This document shows positions 11,121 through 28,539 of a stretch of 64,000 nt of DNA, piece after piece. A program made the translations under genes and the position numbers. The stretch is from positions 34,239,878-34,303,877 of the forward strand of contig OX243821.1 in assembly GCA_945859605.1 (NCBI GenBank), written 5' to 3'. Within the stretch, counting starts at the first letter, position 1. Each line of letters begins with the position of its first letter. This DNA is from Lumbricus rubellus (Eukaryota > Annelida > Clitellata > Crassiclitellata > Lumbricidae). The notes under the pieces are model-generated. The model was not told the origin of the DNA. It saw only the letters and a program-made list of their open reading frames with translations, and searched no databases.

Positions 11121-12053
11121 AATATGCTGGCACTAAAACTAGTCATGCAAAGATATCCAAGCTTCAATGTAAGTTAAGATACTGTGCAAAAATATTTAGA
11201 ATCATAACATACAGCCAAACATACACCAAACATAAGCTGTGACACAAGCAGAGGCCTAATAGATATCAATTCTAATATGATGCACAGGTCACCACTGTAA
11301 CATAACTGAACCAAGATATAAGCCAACTGTATCTGCCATTGAATAGTGCTATTTTTGAAACATGTTTAGGTTATAAGCAGATAATCACACTTGCAATATG
11401 CTGGCACTAAAACTAGTCATGCAAAAGATATCCAAGCTTCAATGTAAGTTAAGATACTGTGCAAAAAAATTAGAATTATAATATGCAGACAACATAAAAC
11501 CAAACATAAGCTGGCACAGAAGCAGAGGCCTAATAGATATCAATTCTAATATGATGCACAGGTCACCACTGTAACATAACTGAAACAAGATATAAGCCAA
11601 CTGTATCTGCCATTGAATAGTGCTATTTTTGAAACATGTTTAGGTTATAAGCAGATAATCACACTTGCAATATGCTGGCACTAAAACTAGTCATGCAAAG
11701 ATATCCAAGCTTCAATGTAAGTTAAGATACTGTGCAAAAAAATTTAGAATCATAACATACAGCCAAACATAAAACCAAACATAAGCTGGCACAGAAGCAG
11801 AGGCCTAATAGATATCAATTCTAATATGATGCACAGGTCACCACTGTAACATAACTGAAACAAGATATAAGCCAACTGTATCTGCCATTGAATAGTGCTA
11901 TTTTTGAAACATGCTTAGGTTATAAGCAGATAATCACACTTGCAATATGCTGGCACTAAAACTAGTCATGCAAAAGATATCCAAGCTTCAATGTAAGTTA
12001 AGATACTGTGCAAAAAAATTAGAATTATAATATGCAGACAACATAAAACCAAA
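11121..12053. repeat. 274-bp tandem satellite, about 3.4 units
   Basis: AATATGCTGGCACTAAAACT recurs at 11121, 11395, 11669 and 11944 (spacing 274, 274, 275). The last unit is truncated exactly where the right 185-bp direct repeat begins. No coding potential. Confidence 0.95.
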
Positions 12054-12238
12054 GATTTGTATCTGTTAAAATTCCTAATTACGGTGGAAAAAAATTAGCC
12101 TATCTGGGGTCGAAGAATTGTTTCCATTTAGCGACTGTGTGTATGTTTTCTGTGTTCGCACACTATTTGCATGCAGTCTGAGAGCTTGGCCTAAGTACAC
12201 ACTGCATCATTCCGAGTGCAAAATCTATTTTGGCGAGT
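12054..12238. repeat. 185-bp direct repeat, right copy
   Basis: Copy of 9989-10173. It runs straight into the rearranged exon copy at 12238. Confidence 0.9.
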
Positions 12239-12547
12239 TATGTGAATAATTCCCTCCGTGAAGCAATTTTTGCCATATTTTCCTGCGTCCTTCAGATCTG
12301 ACTGGATAGCTCAATGCATGCTGCACTTCAATTTCAGTCTTGTGAGCTTGTTGCAGATGCCGAGAAAGACATTTCTTCCTTAGACCATATCTTGTATTCT
12401 CTGCTCCTATTCCCTATTTTCTTGGCATCAAAACTGTAGCCGTCAGCATTTATATCACGATCAGAGACAATGTCGTGATTTTGACCCTTGTCAAGAACTA
12501 CATCAGCATCAACATCCTTACCATCTGCACTCTCTTCTCTGTCATGA
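12238..12547 (-). pseudogene. Rearranged partial copy of recombinase exon 4
   Basis: Bases 12238-12375 match 14745-14882, and 12372-12547 match 12946-13121, overlapping at a 4-bp TTTC. In plus-strand order the two pieces are swapped relative to the parent gene, so the join 14882|12946 is what a tandem duplication or a DNA circle of that segment would produce. Identity is very high, so the event is recent. It carries the first zinc-finger region and part of the C-terminal linker and cannot encode the whole protein. Confidence 0.9.
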
Positions 12548-12757
12548 AAAATTTTTGACAGTCAGCAAACAACAATGTTGAAAAATCAATTTTCATCAGG
12601 ATCTAACTGCAAATGCAACAAGATCCGAAACATTAGAGCAGCAATAAGAAAAGCCAAGCAAAAAGGTTATAGATGATAAAACAACACTATTTTAAGCAAC
12701 AATTCTATTTTTACAGGGCAGTCATGATGAAAAACTAGAAAATTTCTCTATTTATGA

Positions 12758-18125
<5,368 letters not shown>

Positions 18126-18279
18126 AGTACCTGCCGAAGAAACAAAATGATGAATAATAATACATAAATTCTCCACTAAATACAAGGGTTTATCGTTCTG
18201 TAAATGCTTGCCGAGAACCATTAGAAATCACAGATACAGTCGCCAAATGGAAACATATCACGAAACCAGATAATTACTT

Positions 18280-18680
18280 GTAAACACAATTTATTCATGC
18301 ATTTACACTCTGTCTACGGTCTGTGAATACATGAGATTTTTGAGGGGGATTCCATTTCATTGTTGATGTTCAATAGAAATGGTCGTAAAATACACAGAAG
18401 TAGTTTTACAAATAGGAAACTTAATATGTTTACGCATAAAGCCAGCCCAAACGGTTTTAAAATGACAAAATCTAGTCAATCGGCCGCTAAATAACTCATT
18501 CAGTGTCATTTTTAAATATGTGACAAATGATAAATTAAAATATCAGGTAGTATTTTATCAACACATTACGATTATTATTTTTATCATAATAAATATTGAT
18601 ATCAAAGCCCACCGACAGAGAATGTCAAATTGAAACGCGCTTGAGGAACATAAGGTTTCCACATTAGTTAAGCCTATATT
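18280..18680. other. Unannotated flank upstream of the recombinase gene
   Basis: AT-rich, no exon or repeat recognised. A promoter or 5' UTR exon for the recombinase gene would be expected here, but none can be pointed to. Confidence 0.35.
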
Positions 18681-18681
18681 T

Positions 18682-18762
18682 TCCTGTGATGACACCCTGG
18701 CCCACCACTTGCTGGAAGATGTTCACATTGGCCCGCCACTCAAAAAGGTTTGACACCCTTGG
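18682..18762 (+). mobile_element. Fragment of a hAT-type MITE
   Basis: Contains GAAGATGTTCACATTGGCCC and AAAAAGGTTTGACACCC, matching the right half of the complete element at 43851-44242. Confidence 0.7.
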
Positions 18763-19425
18763 TGTAGATGGACAAGAACCGTGGTGAGCAGGGGGTACGC
18801 GCTTTCGATTGCGTATTATAGACCAACCTTCGATTATGCCTACTATTAGTGTTTTCTACTATTAACGCTATGATACAAATGCTTGAATAACTTGCCTTAA
18901 GCTTCAACCCCGATCTAAGTATCGCAAACTTGAAAAGATTTTAAAATATAAACAAAATAATAGTCTATCTCTTCTCTTTCGCCACGCTTAACACAGTCGA
19001 TAGTGTATTCGTTCTTCTTAGGCGCAGTTCTACGAAACCTAGCCCAATACTAGCCCAGTTGAAGAAACACACTCCAAAATCAGGCAAAAGTACATACGTG
19101 TGTGAATCTGGTGGAAACGTGTTTCTTAGCTCTCGGATTGCGAAAAGTTAAGCTCCGCCCACGACAAACCGAGAGCTTGACAAAATCGCGATTTTAAAAT
19201 ACTTCACCGATTCGAATTTCAAAAATATTAATAAATATAGAAGATATTATTGTTAGCTATCTTTCAGTATGTTTGTTTTGTTAAAATTGTATGTTATAAT
19301 TTTACAAATAATTCATAATGGGCTCGTAATCCGAGAGCGTCCTCAAAAGCCTTCGGATTACGCCTAGTACCTCGGACGGTTGCTGTGGGTACATAGACGC
19401 GCCTTCGGAAGGTATGTAATGCGCA

Positions 19426-19426
<1 letters not shown>

Positions 19427-19472
<46 letters not shown>
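19427..19472. repeat. (AC)n microsatellite
   Basis: About 22 AC dinucleotides. Confidence 0.95.
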
Positions 19473-19474
<2 letters not shown>

Positions 19475-19475
<1 letters not shown>

Positions 19476-20455
19476 AGATAGATTATTTTTATCGAGTGCG
19501 TATTAATACCGTTTAATAGGTCGCACAGCTTAGCGATTACTGTGATTTTCCCGGGCAAGTTTCGGCGCCCTTTTGTCAAGGTTTCGGCCGGATTTGGGCT
19601 AGTGAAACCGGTGTAGAAACGGTGGATTGCATGTGAAACGTGGACGTGTTTTGGAGCTGAAACGGTGTGGGTTATGACGGAGAGAAGTTTGGTGGACGAC
19701 TAAGTAGGCTAGTAGTTTTTCGTATTGTGAAACGTTTTGTTTTGGAGTTTTTTCTGTGTGAAGGAGACGGATGTTGAAACGATGAGGTTTTGTGAGTGAA
19801 ACGGAGGTGAAACGAAACTGAAGCACGAGGTGAGGCCTGTTTACGTTAGGTTGAACCGTTGAATGTGCGTCGGTTTGTCTGTGTGCACCTGTCTGTATGT
19901 ATCTGTCTGTCTGTCTGTGTCTGCCTGTGTCTGTGTGTGTCTTTCTGTCTGCCTCTGTTTCTGTCTGTCTCTGTTTGTCTATGTGAACCACTCTGTGTGT
20001 CTCTGTCTCTGTCTCTGTCTTTGTCCCTGTCTTTATTTCTCTGTCCAATCTATATCTATATGCCCATTTCTCTGTCTCTAGCTAAGTCCCGATTTCTAGT
20101 TACGTCTTTATTATTGTAATCTGTAACTTGGACTGTAACGTGCAAAATGTAAAGCAGTGGGTTTTCAAAGCATCCATAAAAATATTGGTAAAGTCAATTG
20201 TATTTTGTTTTTATACTATTCTCGGGTGTTTTAGGGCATTGACTGATAACGCTCGTGGGTTACCAACTTACCATAGTGTCAATTTTTATTGCAATTTTTA
20301 AAATCCGCTGCAAACTCCGAAACTCAGCTATAATGACCGAGCACTGTCGGTGAGAGGATAAGACGGCGAGGGAGAGGGCCAAACACCCTCTTACGACGAG
20401 ACTAGTATTTCGTTGACATGTTTGCCTAACTGGGTTGCCTAACTGGATGGGCAAG
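19475..20455. other. Unannotated stretch with TCTG-rich patches
   Basis: Irregular TGAAACG-containing words at 19600-19850 and a CTGTCT-rich tract at 19870-20050; no supportable gene. Confidence 0.4.
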
Positions 20456-20947
20456 CAGTGGCGTAACAACCATGTAACGAAGGTGGACAAAATCCACGGG
20501 CCCCCGAGCTCCAAAGGGCCCCCAAGCTTAATAAGTAAAAAATTCATGTACTTTTTCGGAGTTTTTCCGTTTTATAATTAGTTTCAGATTGTAGAGTCTG
20601 ACTATATTATGTAGGCCCTAGCCCCTAGGCCTATTCTGGATACGATGGATATGATAAATGATAATTATGCATGTGTCATGTCTGTCGGTACTGTATGGGT
20701 CATCGGATTTGAGAGCATTTGACCCGTAGTAGATGTCAACACTTAGTTGTACGTTATAGGGGCGGGGTCTACGGTTAGGGTATACGTTCATCCACGGAGG
20801 TCTAGGTTCATCCCGAGCAGGCGAAGCAACCCGACCAGAGGTGCGTACATCACTTAATCGTCCTTATCCGACCAGTCAAATCCAGCGTTAAGGAATGATG
20901 CCTGAATTAGTATTTGTTTTCTTTTCCACTCTCTCTAATTATATATC

Positions 20948-21125
20948 TGTGTGTGTGTGTGTGTGTGTGTGTTTCTCTCTGTCTGTCAGACAGACAGACA
21001 GACAGAGACAGATAAGTCTGCGTAGCTGTCTCCTTCTCTGTCTTCTGTCTGTCTCTGTCTCTTTCTCTGTGTGTGCGCATTGTGTGTGCCTGTCGTTGTC
21101 TCTGTCTCTGTCAATGTCTTTACGA
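20948..21125. repeat. (GT)n and (CAGA)n/(TCTG)n tract
   Basis: Compound microsatellite inside the hAT element. Confidence 0.85.
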
Positions 21126-21428
21126 GCCAAGCGTTGAAGTGACTGATACACGCTGCATATTGCAGTGTTCATTCCTTCGCGCTCATAATAATATCTTAGG
21201 TCAACTATTTCACTGGACAGGCTTGATGGTCTTTCTCTCCTTGCAGTCAAAAACGAAGGTGCCAAACAATTGAATATCGATGACTTGGCAGACACTTTTG
21301 CGAACAGAAAGGCTAGAATGGCAAAGTTCACGAAGTAATCCTACGAAGAACTACAGACCACAATGCGTCTAATAATATTACAGGCACGTATATAAGTGTG
21401 TGTGTAGCCTATGGACCTTTGTATGGGT

Positions 21429-21765
21429 GTCACGACAACTGGTCGGCAGACAGACAACTGGTCTTCAGACAACTGGTATAAGTACCGTCTAACGACAACT
21501 GGTATACAGACATCTGGACCAGCGCTTGAGAAATGGAAGCTGGATGAAATTTTGTACGGCTGAAATGGAGGCTGGATTGATAAAAACGCAAAAGAAATGG
21601 AAGCTGGATTAAGGTTCTTTTACAGGTGATGGATGCATGTTGAAAATGAATGAAATCATTAATCCAGCTTTCATTCTAGCTTAAAAAAACCATTTAACGT
21701 TTCTTCATAAATAAAAGTTTCTATTTCACCTAGACGAGTTTTTTGTAGACCAGTTGTCGTGGAAC
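21429..21765. repeat. Nested inverted repeat (MITE-like)
   Basis: Ends CACGACAACTGGTC and GACCAGTTGTCGTG are inverted. The left side carries three more ACAACTGGT words and the interior repeats GAAATGGAAGCTGGAT. No target duplication was clear. Confidence 0.55.
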
Positions 21766-22083
21766 CGTTTTCTTGTTTTGCATTGAACCATTAATGTGCC
21801 TTAATGGATTATTGATGACAGCGTTTAATAGGCCCTTATACTGACATTCATGAAGCGAAACTTTACGAAAACTCACCAGTATAATATAGGTCTACTACTG
21901 CGCTACCAAAATTACTTCAGATAATATAATAGGCACTCGTGTATTAAAATAGCCATCTCATTGCTTTCACTGTTTAGTCCCATTAAAATGGATAGGGCCC
22001 CAAGCTGAGAATGTCCACGGGCCCCCGGCTCAGTTGTTACGCCACTGTGGGCAAGGTGTTACTTGTTTTCTTATGGCATTGTG

Positions 22084-22120
22084 CTTATTTATGGCAAAGC
22101 TGAAAACTTAAAAGAGGTGT
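22084..22120 (-). promoter_or_regulatory. Bipartite motif site
   Basis: Minus strand ACACCTCTTTTAAG with ATAAATAAG at +28. Shares flanking words (GGCATTGTGC, TTAAGGCC) with the site at 35487-35521, so these two are dispersed copies of something longer. Confidence 0.5.
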
Positions 22121-22475
22121 TAAGGCCTTGTATTCGCCATTATTGGGTTGGCTTTGCGTCCTAGGATCATGTTGATTCATGTGAATTTTATCCGTCTTAC
22201 ATATTCAATATCAGCGAGCAATGAACCAGGCTATAACTTAGTATCAGAAGTGCATACTCTTCCCTATAAGGCCAGTTGTCACTAGACACTTATCGGCTAA
22301 AGGTAAGAACTGTTTGTTCAGATAACCTAATTGTAACCACGGCATGCATACATTGCTTACAGTGACTCGAAATATTGACATGGTGTTCTCAGGAGCCTAA
22401 AAATTGCCATGGTATGCTTGGTGTGCCAAAGGGTTAGCCTAACGGTTGCCGTGATATGCTGGGAGACCCTGATGG

Positions 22476-22700
22476 TGTGGCGCGATGGTGTAATGGTGGC
22501 GTCGTTGCCTTGGAGCCGGAAGGTTCGAGGTACGAATCCACCTCGCCGCGTATAAAGACCTTGGGCAAGTCCTTCACTCACAATTTGCTCAGAGCTTCGG
22601 CGTGAAACTCCGACGCAGTGTCCCCTCTGCATTCGGAAACGCCTCTGAGTAGGAGGAGCTTGAAGGGGCGCTATAACAAGTGCACATACAAACAAACAAG
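22476..22700 (+). mobile_element. tRNA-derived SINE, main family
   Basis: Head GGCGCGATGGTGTAATGGTG, B box GGTACGAATCC, tail GGGCGCTATAACAAGTGCAC and a short CAAA-type end. Plus orientation. Confidence 0.87.
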
Positions 22701-22790
22701 TAATATGCTCACAGATTCTAAAGTAAAGACTGTTGTGGTCAGAGATCCTATCAAAGGTCATTCAATAAAGAAAAGAACCCGTTGGTTCAT

Positions 22791-23901
22791 TTTTATAAAT
22801 ATAGTATTATCTCTTTAAAAGGTGTCTAAATTTGGAGATCAGGCTCTGTCTGTCTGTTGCAATCCAAGACTTTGTCAAGCAAATGATTCTGAGTTACCAG
22901 AATGCCACTGGCGATTGTAACGGTTGTAATGGTCTTCTAAAGGCACCCCTTAAAGGTTTTCTCATGGTCGGTGACGTCATCTGGTATTCTTAGATTTTCC
23001 CAGAGCGCGAAACGTCACGCACGAAGTTCAATAGGTCACTGCGTTATATTAGACACCTTTAACTTAGAAGATTCTCAGAGTACAATAATTACGAGTTACC
23101 AGATGTTCCCAGGGTCTCCCAGGTTTGTGCTGTGAGAGGGGGTTGCACCGGGATTCCCAGGGTCCTGAATGGTGATTCACCGCTCTAAAGAAAAGATTCA
23201 CGTGACGATATTTACCCTTTTGAGTCACACGAGAATGTAGAAGGGGGTGTGGCTGTTGTTACAATGGGTCATTTGTTGAAGGTCTAACCCTTGGGCGTGG
23301 GAGGGTGGTTCGGGGTTAAGGAAGTGTGGGATATGTGTGCGTACCTAGATGACATTTTTACTATTTGCAGATTTGATTTGTGTTCATTTAGCCTAAATAA
23401 GCTTAGATACATGTACTTTTCCAGCAATTATTGCTGTAATTAATTTTCAACGACCGCTGGTTTGATTTTATAAAGATAGTGGCATCTCTTTAAAAGGTGT
23501 CTAAGTTTGGAGAGCAGATTTATGGGAGTTTGGAATGGAACAATTTCTTGTTCCTTTCTCTGTCTCTGTCTGTGTCTTTCGACCTGTCTGTATATACATC
23601 TCTGTCCCTCTGTCTTTGTGTGTTTGTTTATAAATATCTCTGTCGCCGCATTTCTGCGTCTCTGTCTGTGTATCTATATATCTGTTTGTCTGTTTGTTCG
23701 GGGTTAAGGAAGTGTGGGACGTGTGCGTACCTAGACGACATTCCTCCTACCTGCACATTTGTTTTGTGTTAATTTACACGAATTAAGCATGTGGTCGTAC
23801 CTGCGTGGATAGATTCTATAGAGGAAGAAACAACTTATAATTAATTTTCAATGACCGATGGTCTGTTCTTATAAGGATAGTGAAATCTCTTAAAGGGGTG
23901 T
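22791..23901 (-). promoter_or_regulatory. Three bipartite motif sites in tandem-like units
   Basis: Sites 22791-22825, 23467-23500 and 23867-23901, all minus. The first two carry ACACCTTTTAAAGAGAT with TTTATAAA 26 bp on; the third has ACCCCTTTAAGAGAT with CTTATAAG. The three flanks share GGAGANCAG, so these are related copies spaced by about 400-670 bp. Confidence 0.5.
22830..23460. other. Unannotated stretch
   Basis: No exon or complete element; includes GGTTCGGGGTTAAGGAAGTG, repeated at 23697-23720, showing partial tandem structure of about 400 bp. Confidence 0.4.
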
Positions 23902-24115
23902 ATAATATTGGGAGAGCAGCTAAGGTGTTTGAAATGGGAAAAAAATTCATTCTCTGTCTCTATCTGTCTATGTCTTTTGATCTGTCTGTGTGTACGCATG
24001 TTTGTTTTTCTGTCCTTGTGGGTTTGTTTCTAAATATCTATGTCTCCGTATTTCTGTGTATGTCTGTGTGTCTGTCTCTCTATAAACTAATGCGTGTATA
24101 TTCGTGTGTGCGTGA

Positions 24116-24225
<110 letters not shown>

Positions 24226-24340
24226 TACATATAACTCTCTCATGCTGTTTGATTGCCTTTCAGTCCGTCTGAATATCCTACTTGCCTGTCTCTGTCTGTC
24301 TATCTGTCTGTACCTACCTGTCTCAGACTGTTTCTGTCTA

Positions 24341-24371
<31 letters not shown>

Positions 24372-24434
24372 GTCTACCTATTAGCCTTTCTACTTCTACT
24401 TCATTTCTTTCTCTTCTCAAAACTGTCTTATTCG

Positions 24435-24515
24435 ACCGGGGTTGGACTGGGAGCGCTCCTGAGTAGTAACCTTGAAGGAGCGCTATATCAAATTCTCAGT
24501 AAATAAATAAATAAA
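24435..24515 (+). mobile_element. L2/CR1-like LINE 3' end
   Basis: GGACTGGGAGCGCTCCTGAG ... TTGAAGGAGCGCTATATCAA followed by an AAATA tail; same terminal module as the other LINE ends here. Confidence 0.65.
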
Positions 24516-24994
24516 TAGTCAATCCCTCCTCATCAAATGGCAAGGGGTGGGGTAGCCCTGGGTCGCGTGCCCTCTTCACAGTCACCCTCCATCAACCCTC
24601 TGCGTGACTCGTAAAATCGCCGCTAGACGGCAACAAAACCGTTTCACCCGTCGCCAGAGAGCGTCTCTCCCCTTCGAAAGCTTTTCAAAGCACCTGTCCC
24701 AACGTCATAACGGTGCGAATGGCTGTGTTGAAAAATGCAGCTACTAGTGGCGCTTCTCTTAAACACCCCTTTTTCAGTGTGCACAATAGATGGAGATGCT
24801 AATCAGGTTGGCTATGACAGCCTTTTATATGTCGTTATTTTGGTTGGAGGAAGTAGATAAAATGCGGCGCTGTCTGAAGGTGGATGGTGCCAGTCATAAG
24901 CGTGGAAAAAGAGTAGGGCGACGCTAGTTACTTTCTGTTATCGGAGAATCGTTGAAGATACTGAGGCTTTTATTTTTTTAAAGAAATACATTAA

Positions 24995-25029
24995 ACACCC
25001 ATTTTAAGAATGTGCAGATTTTATATAAA
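24995..25029 (+). promoter_or_regulatory. Bipartite motif site (variant)
   Basis: ACACCCATTTTAAG with TATATAAAC 27 bp after the first base. Confidence 0.4.
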
Positions 25030-25144
25030 CAAAACCTAATAAAAGTTTAAATAGGTGGCTCCATTCGACTAACCCATAGTATAAAAGCATGCATATAAGC
25101 AAAAAACTGCTTTAAGAGAGCGAATACAGTTGGCCGCTTTCGTT

Positions 25145-25245
25145 CGAATTCATTCATTCATTCCAGAATTTATAAAGCGCTTCTTCAAAGGTGCTACCAG
25201 AAGCGCTCCCAACTCTAGCAAGGCAAAACAGCACAGGCTTGAGTT
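25145..25245 (-). mobile_element. LINE 3' end fragment
   Basis: Minus orientation: ends in a (GAAT)n tail; module AGCGCTTTATAAATTC plus GGGAGCGCTTCTGGTAGC. Confidence 0.6.
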
Positions 25246-25284
25246 TAATGGAAAAATGCTTAAGTAAGAGCCTCTTGAAGTAGG

Positions 25285-25530
25285 CGTCATATCTATGGTA
25301 AACAGTGTTGCCCTCCTCTTTTCTTCATGCTTAGGTCTGGCACTGCTGGCTTACAGTGCCATGGACTTTCGATTCAACACTCTTGCTTTAGATTATTTGT
25401 GTTCAGTAGTCATATAGTTTCAATAATTATGATCACAAAGATCATTAACGTCGCCCTCCTCATTTATCAAGGCTTTAGACTGGCATTGCACAGAGGAGAG
25501 AAACGCTAGTTATCCTAGTTATCATACAGT
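25285..25530 (+). repeat. CCCTCCTC dispersed repeat, two partial copies
   Basis: TTGCCCTCCTCTTTTC...TCTGGCACTGCTGG and GTCGCCCTCCTCATTTATCA...GGCATTGCAC. The same short family is seen at 28540-28645, 35845-35965, 43690-43830 and 47395-47475. Confidence 0.5.
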
Positions 25531-25616
25531 GCCATTAAACATCGATGTCTATATAATTATACGAATCACCACCAGTATGCAATTGGATTCACAATGTTTG
25601 AAATGGTGACTGCTAA

Positions 25617-25651
25617 CTTATGTTTGGCCATTATATACTTAAAAGAGGTGT
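25617..25651 (-). promoter_or_regulatory. Bipartite motif site (weak box)
   Basis: Minus strand ACACCTCTTTTAAG; the box at the expected distance is only AACATAAG, while a TATATAA lies at +14. Confidence 0.3.
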
Positions 25652-26083
25652 TTGAATCATTCTGGCTAAATATGGTTTTATAGTGAAATTTTGGTGTCTT
25701 GTGGTTAGCAGCTATTTAATCAATTGAATTAAACTTGACACTCATTTGACGATATCAGACTATAGGTAGGCCAACAGCTAGTCAGAGGCTCTATAGTACC
25801 TCTTAGAGATCCTGCATGGTTGTGATGTGTAACATTAAACATGTATCAGGAACATACAGCAGAGCGGTTTTTATGGAATTTTTTGTACTGCACAACTCCT
25901 TTTTTCCTTTCCCATCCTGCGTGGTAAATTACTTCCAATCGGAGGAAAATGGTCTTTTTCAACTAGTTTTCACTGCATAGAAGTGCTTCTACAACTGCGC
26001 AAATCTATTTAGAACTGCCCATTTTGTGTACGACTGCACAATAAAAATGGCCTGGCATACAGCTTGAAACTCCGAAACAGAAA

Positions 26084-26119
26084 ACACCTCTTTTAGTGTT
26101 TTGCTATTTATTATATAAG
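26084..26119 (+). promoter_or_regulatory. Bipartite motif site
   Basis: ACACCTCTTTTAG with TATATAAG starting exactly 28 bp after the first A. One of the cleanest copies. Confidence 0.55.
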
Positions 26120-26524
26120 AACCCGCTCAAATTCTACTTTTATTCCTGTGACGCTATTCACTCACTCATTCGCTATGCTACCTTTTAACTTGAATGCTGC
26201 TTTCTGATTGGTCGTTCAATGAGTCATGGGGTGTGAGCGAAAACTCGGATCAACTGTAGCTACCCTTGAAAGGGGTTGGGTGAGTAAACTAAAATTCGAA
26301 TAACAGGTTCAATAGAACTCGTTGGGGGGGGGGGGCGAGAGGGTTAAATGCCAGGCCCTGGATGTTTTGCACGCATTGCTGTTGTCCTACCCTTTTCAAC
26401 ACTCTGTAAACAGCGTCGCATAGTTTAGGCGACCCCTCCCCCATTACTTTAGAATTGGGGTTGTAAATATCATGTGGTCTGATAAAATAGTGCTGCATAT
26501 TCGCATTTATTCGCTCTTTTTTTT

Positions 26525-26746
26525 ATTTGTTTGTTTGTATGAACACCTGTTATAGCGCCCCTTCAAGCTCACTCTCTACTCAGAGGCGCTCCCGAATGCA
26601 GAGCGGACACTGCATTGGAGTTTCACGTCAAAGCGCTGAGCAATATTATTGTGAGTGAAGAACTTGCCCAAGGTTTTTACGCTGGATTCGAACGTCGAAC
26701 CTTCCGGCTCCAAGGCAACGACGCCACCACTACACCACCGCGCCCC
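26525..26746 (-). mobile_element. tRNA-derived SINE, main family
   Basis: Minus orientation with intact head GGGGCGCGGTGGTGTAGTGG; a short deletion precedes the B box (GTTCGAATCC). Confidence 0.87.
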
Positions 26747-26749
26747 ACA

Positions 26750-26850
26750 CTATATGGACTTATATAGGGCCTTTAAAAGAAATGTATTTCAGGAGCGCTC
26801 CCAGCCCAGCCACGGCAAACGATAATAGTCGTTACAGAGGAAGAGTTATC
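26750..26850 (-). mobile_element. LINE 3' end fragment
   Basis: Abuts the SINE head; minus-strand module TGGGAGCGCTCCTGAAAT ... GGCCCTATATAAGTCC. Confidence 0.55.
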
Positions 26851-27003
26851 ACTATGCAGATCATGCATGTACGAATGTGTATTACCCTATTGTAGGAAGA
26901 ACAGAAACAGAATAGCAACCAGTGTCAGAGGTCCTCAGTAATGTTTTGCAATAGAAATACCATGTCAAGCTTCCATAATATTATAAGTCACTACATACAT
27001 TGG

Positions 27004-27039
27004 ACACCTCTTTTAACTATAATAATCTTTTTATTAAAG
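27004..27039 (+). promoter_or_regulatory. Bipartite motif site
   Basis: ACACCTCTTTTAACT with TATTAAAG at +28. Flanks resemble those of 28210-28245 for about 70 bp. Confidence 0.5.
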
Positions 27040-27784
27040 TCAAAACTTTGGCTTTGAATAAGTTCTTTCGTCTACACGTAACTGCCTTCTAACCATCAAC
27101 CACCTCTGATAATTAATCACGAAATCAATTTACCGAAACACAATGTTGAACAATTTTTGTGGTGCCAGCCCAAAGATTCGGACGATGAAGGAGGGCGACG
27201 TCAGACATCTTTGTTGGAAATGTTCCTCACATCTTCTTAACAAAATCCTTAATTAAAACGACACACAACGTCAACGTGTTTAAACGCCATATTAAAGTTG
27301 GACGCGGTTGTATTATATTGGTGGGTTCGGTGCTATGGAGACGGGGGGTTCCAGGTTCGAATCCAACTCAAACCACCGCCTATATACGGATCTAGAGCAT
27401 AATGAGCAAGTCTTTTAATTACAATTGCTCGTGCGTTCGGTGTAAAACTCCGATGTAGTGTCCGCGCTGTAGTCGGGAGTGACTCCGAGTATAGCTATAG
27501 CAAGTGCAATAAATAAATCAAATAAATTAAAATAAAATAAATAAAATTTAATGTAGTCGCCCGCATTATAATAATTATTGTTATCAATTTCATACAATAT
27601 TATTGACTGTCGATTCACTTGTGTCTCATATGAAATCAAATGATATAATTTTAATCTTATAAATAGGTTTATTGTTTCGATACTGAGTTACTATCTTCAT
27701 TTGACCATTTCTCTATAGGCCTCTATGACAAATCTGGGGGATACGCCTGATAAGCAAGGAATGACTCATCAATGTTTTACAATC

Positions 27785-28002
27785 TGTTTGTTTGTATGCG
27801 CACTTGTTATAGCGCCCCTTCAAGTTTTCTCTACTCAGAGGCGCTCCCGATGCAGAGCGGACACTGCATCGGAGTTTCACGCCGAAGCGCTGAGCAACTT
27901 TGAGTAAAGGACTTGCCCAAGGTCCTTACGCGGCCAGGTGGATTCGAACCTCGGACCTTCCGGCTCCAAGGCAACGACGCCACCACTAGACCACCGCGCC
28001 CC
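27785..28002 (-). mobile_element. tRNA-derived SINE, main family
   Basis: Complete minus-orientation copy with head GGGGCGCGGTGGTCTAGTGG and B box GGTTCGAATCC... in the expected order. Confidence 0.88.
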
Positions 28003-28031
28003 ACAAATATCCTTAAGTCCCATAACTATGT

Positions 28032-28112
28032 GTCACAGTGGTTGGACTGGGTGCACCTCTGAGTGGGCTTATTGAAAGGGTCGCTGTATATAAAATGGAT
28101 GATTGAACGAAC
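28032..28112 (+). mobile_element. LINE 3' end fragment
   Basis: GGTTGGACTGGGTGCACCTC ... GGGTCGCTGTATATAAAATG and a GAACGAAC-like tail. Confidence 0.55.
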
Positions 28113-28209
28113 GACATAATTTACGTGGTAGGGCCTGCAATAAATAAGTTTCTGACGAGTTGCTGAATATGAACCTTTGTGAGCTCTTCAGCCTTACTAC
28201 ATATATTGA

Positions 28210-28245
28210 ACACCTCTTTTAATGAGAATAATCTTTCTATTAAAC
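28210..28245 (+). promoter_or_regulatory. Bipartite motif site
   Basis: ACACCTCTTTTAATG with TATTAAAC at +28; a sister of 27004-27039. Confidence 0.5.
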
Positions 28246-28539
28246 GGAAAACTTGGACATGAATCAGTTGGAGTGATCGCCAATTCGCCATTGCCGCTCG
28301 ATTCGTTCGGCTGAAAACAAATTTTACTCGTACCTTCAATTTTTTTGCAGAACCGTGTGGTAGGACCTTCGTCCTGGAATGGTTTTCCTCTGACACTCTT
28401 TCTACAAATCCTTCTCAGCTCATTAATGACTTCCTAATAGAGTTTAGTTTACCTGTTTTAAGTGTTAATAATAATTATGCTTGGCTTTTTTTATGCACTT
28501 AGAGGAATATGCAGGCATGTTTTTGTTGTTGTAGTTTTT

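Larger units (their letters stand above)
20456..22047. mobile_element. Non-autonomous hAT-type element, 1.6 kb
   Basis: Terminal inverted repeats CAGTGGCGTAACAAC / GTTGTTACGCCACTG are flanked by a perfect 8-bp duplication TGGGCAAG (20448-20455 and 22048-22055). Both ends carry a GGGCCCCC subterminal patch. No transposase is seen; the interior holds microsatellites and a nested inverted repeat. Confidence 0.88.

Noticed and set aside
24763..24800. ACACCCCTTTTT as another bipartite motif site
   Set aside because: No A/T box at 25-29 bp downstream.
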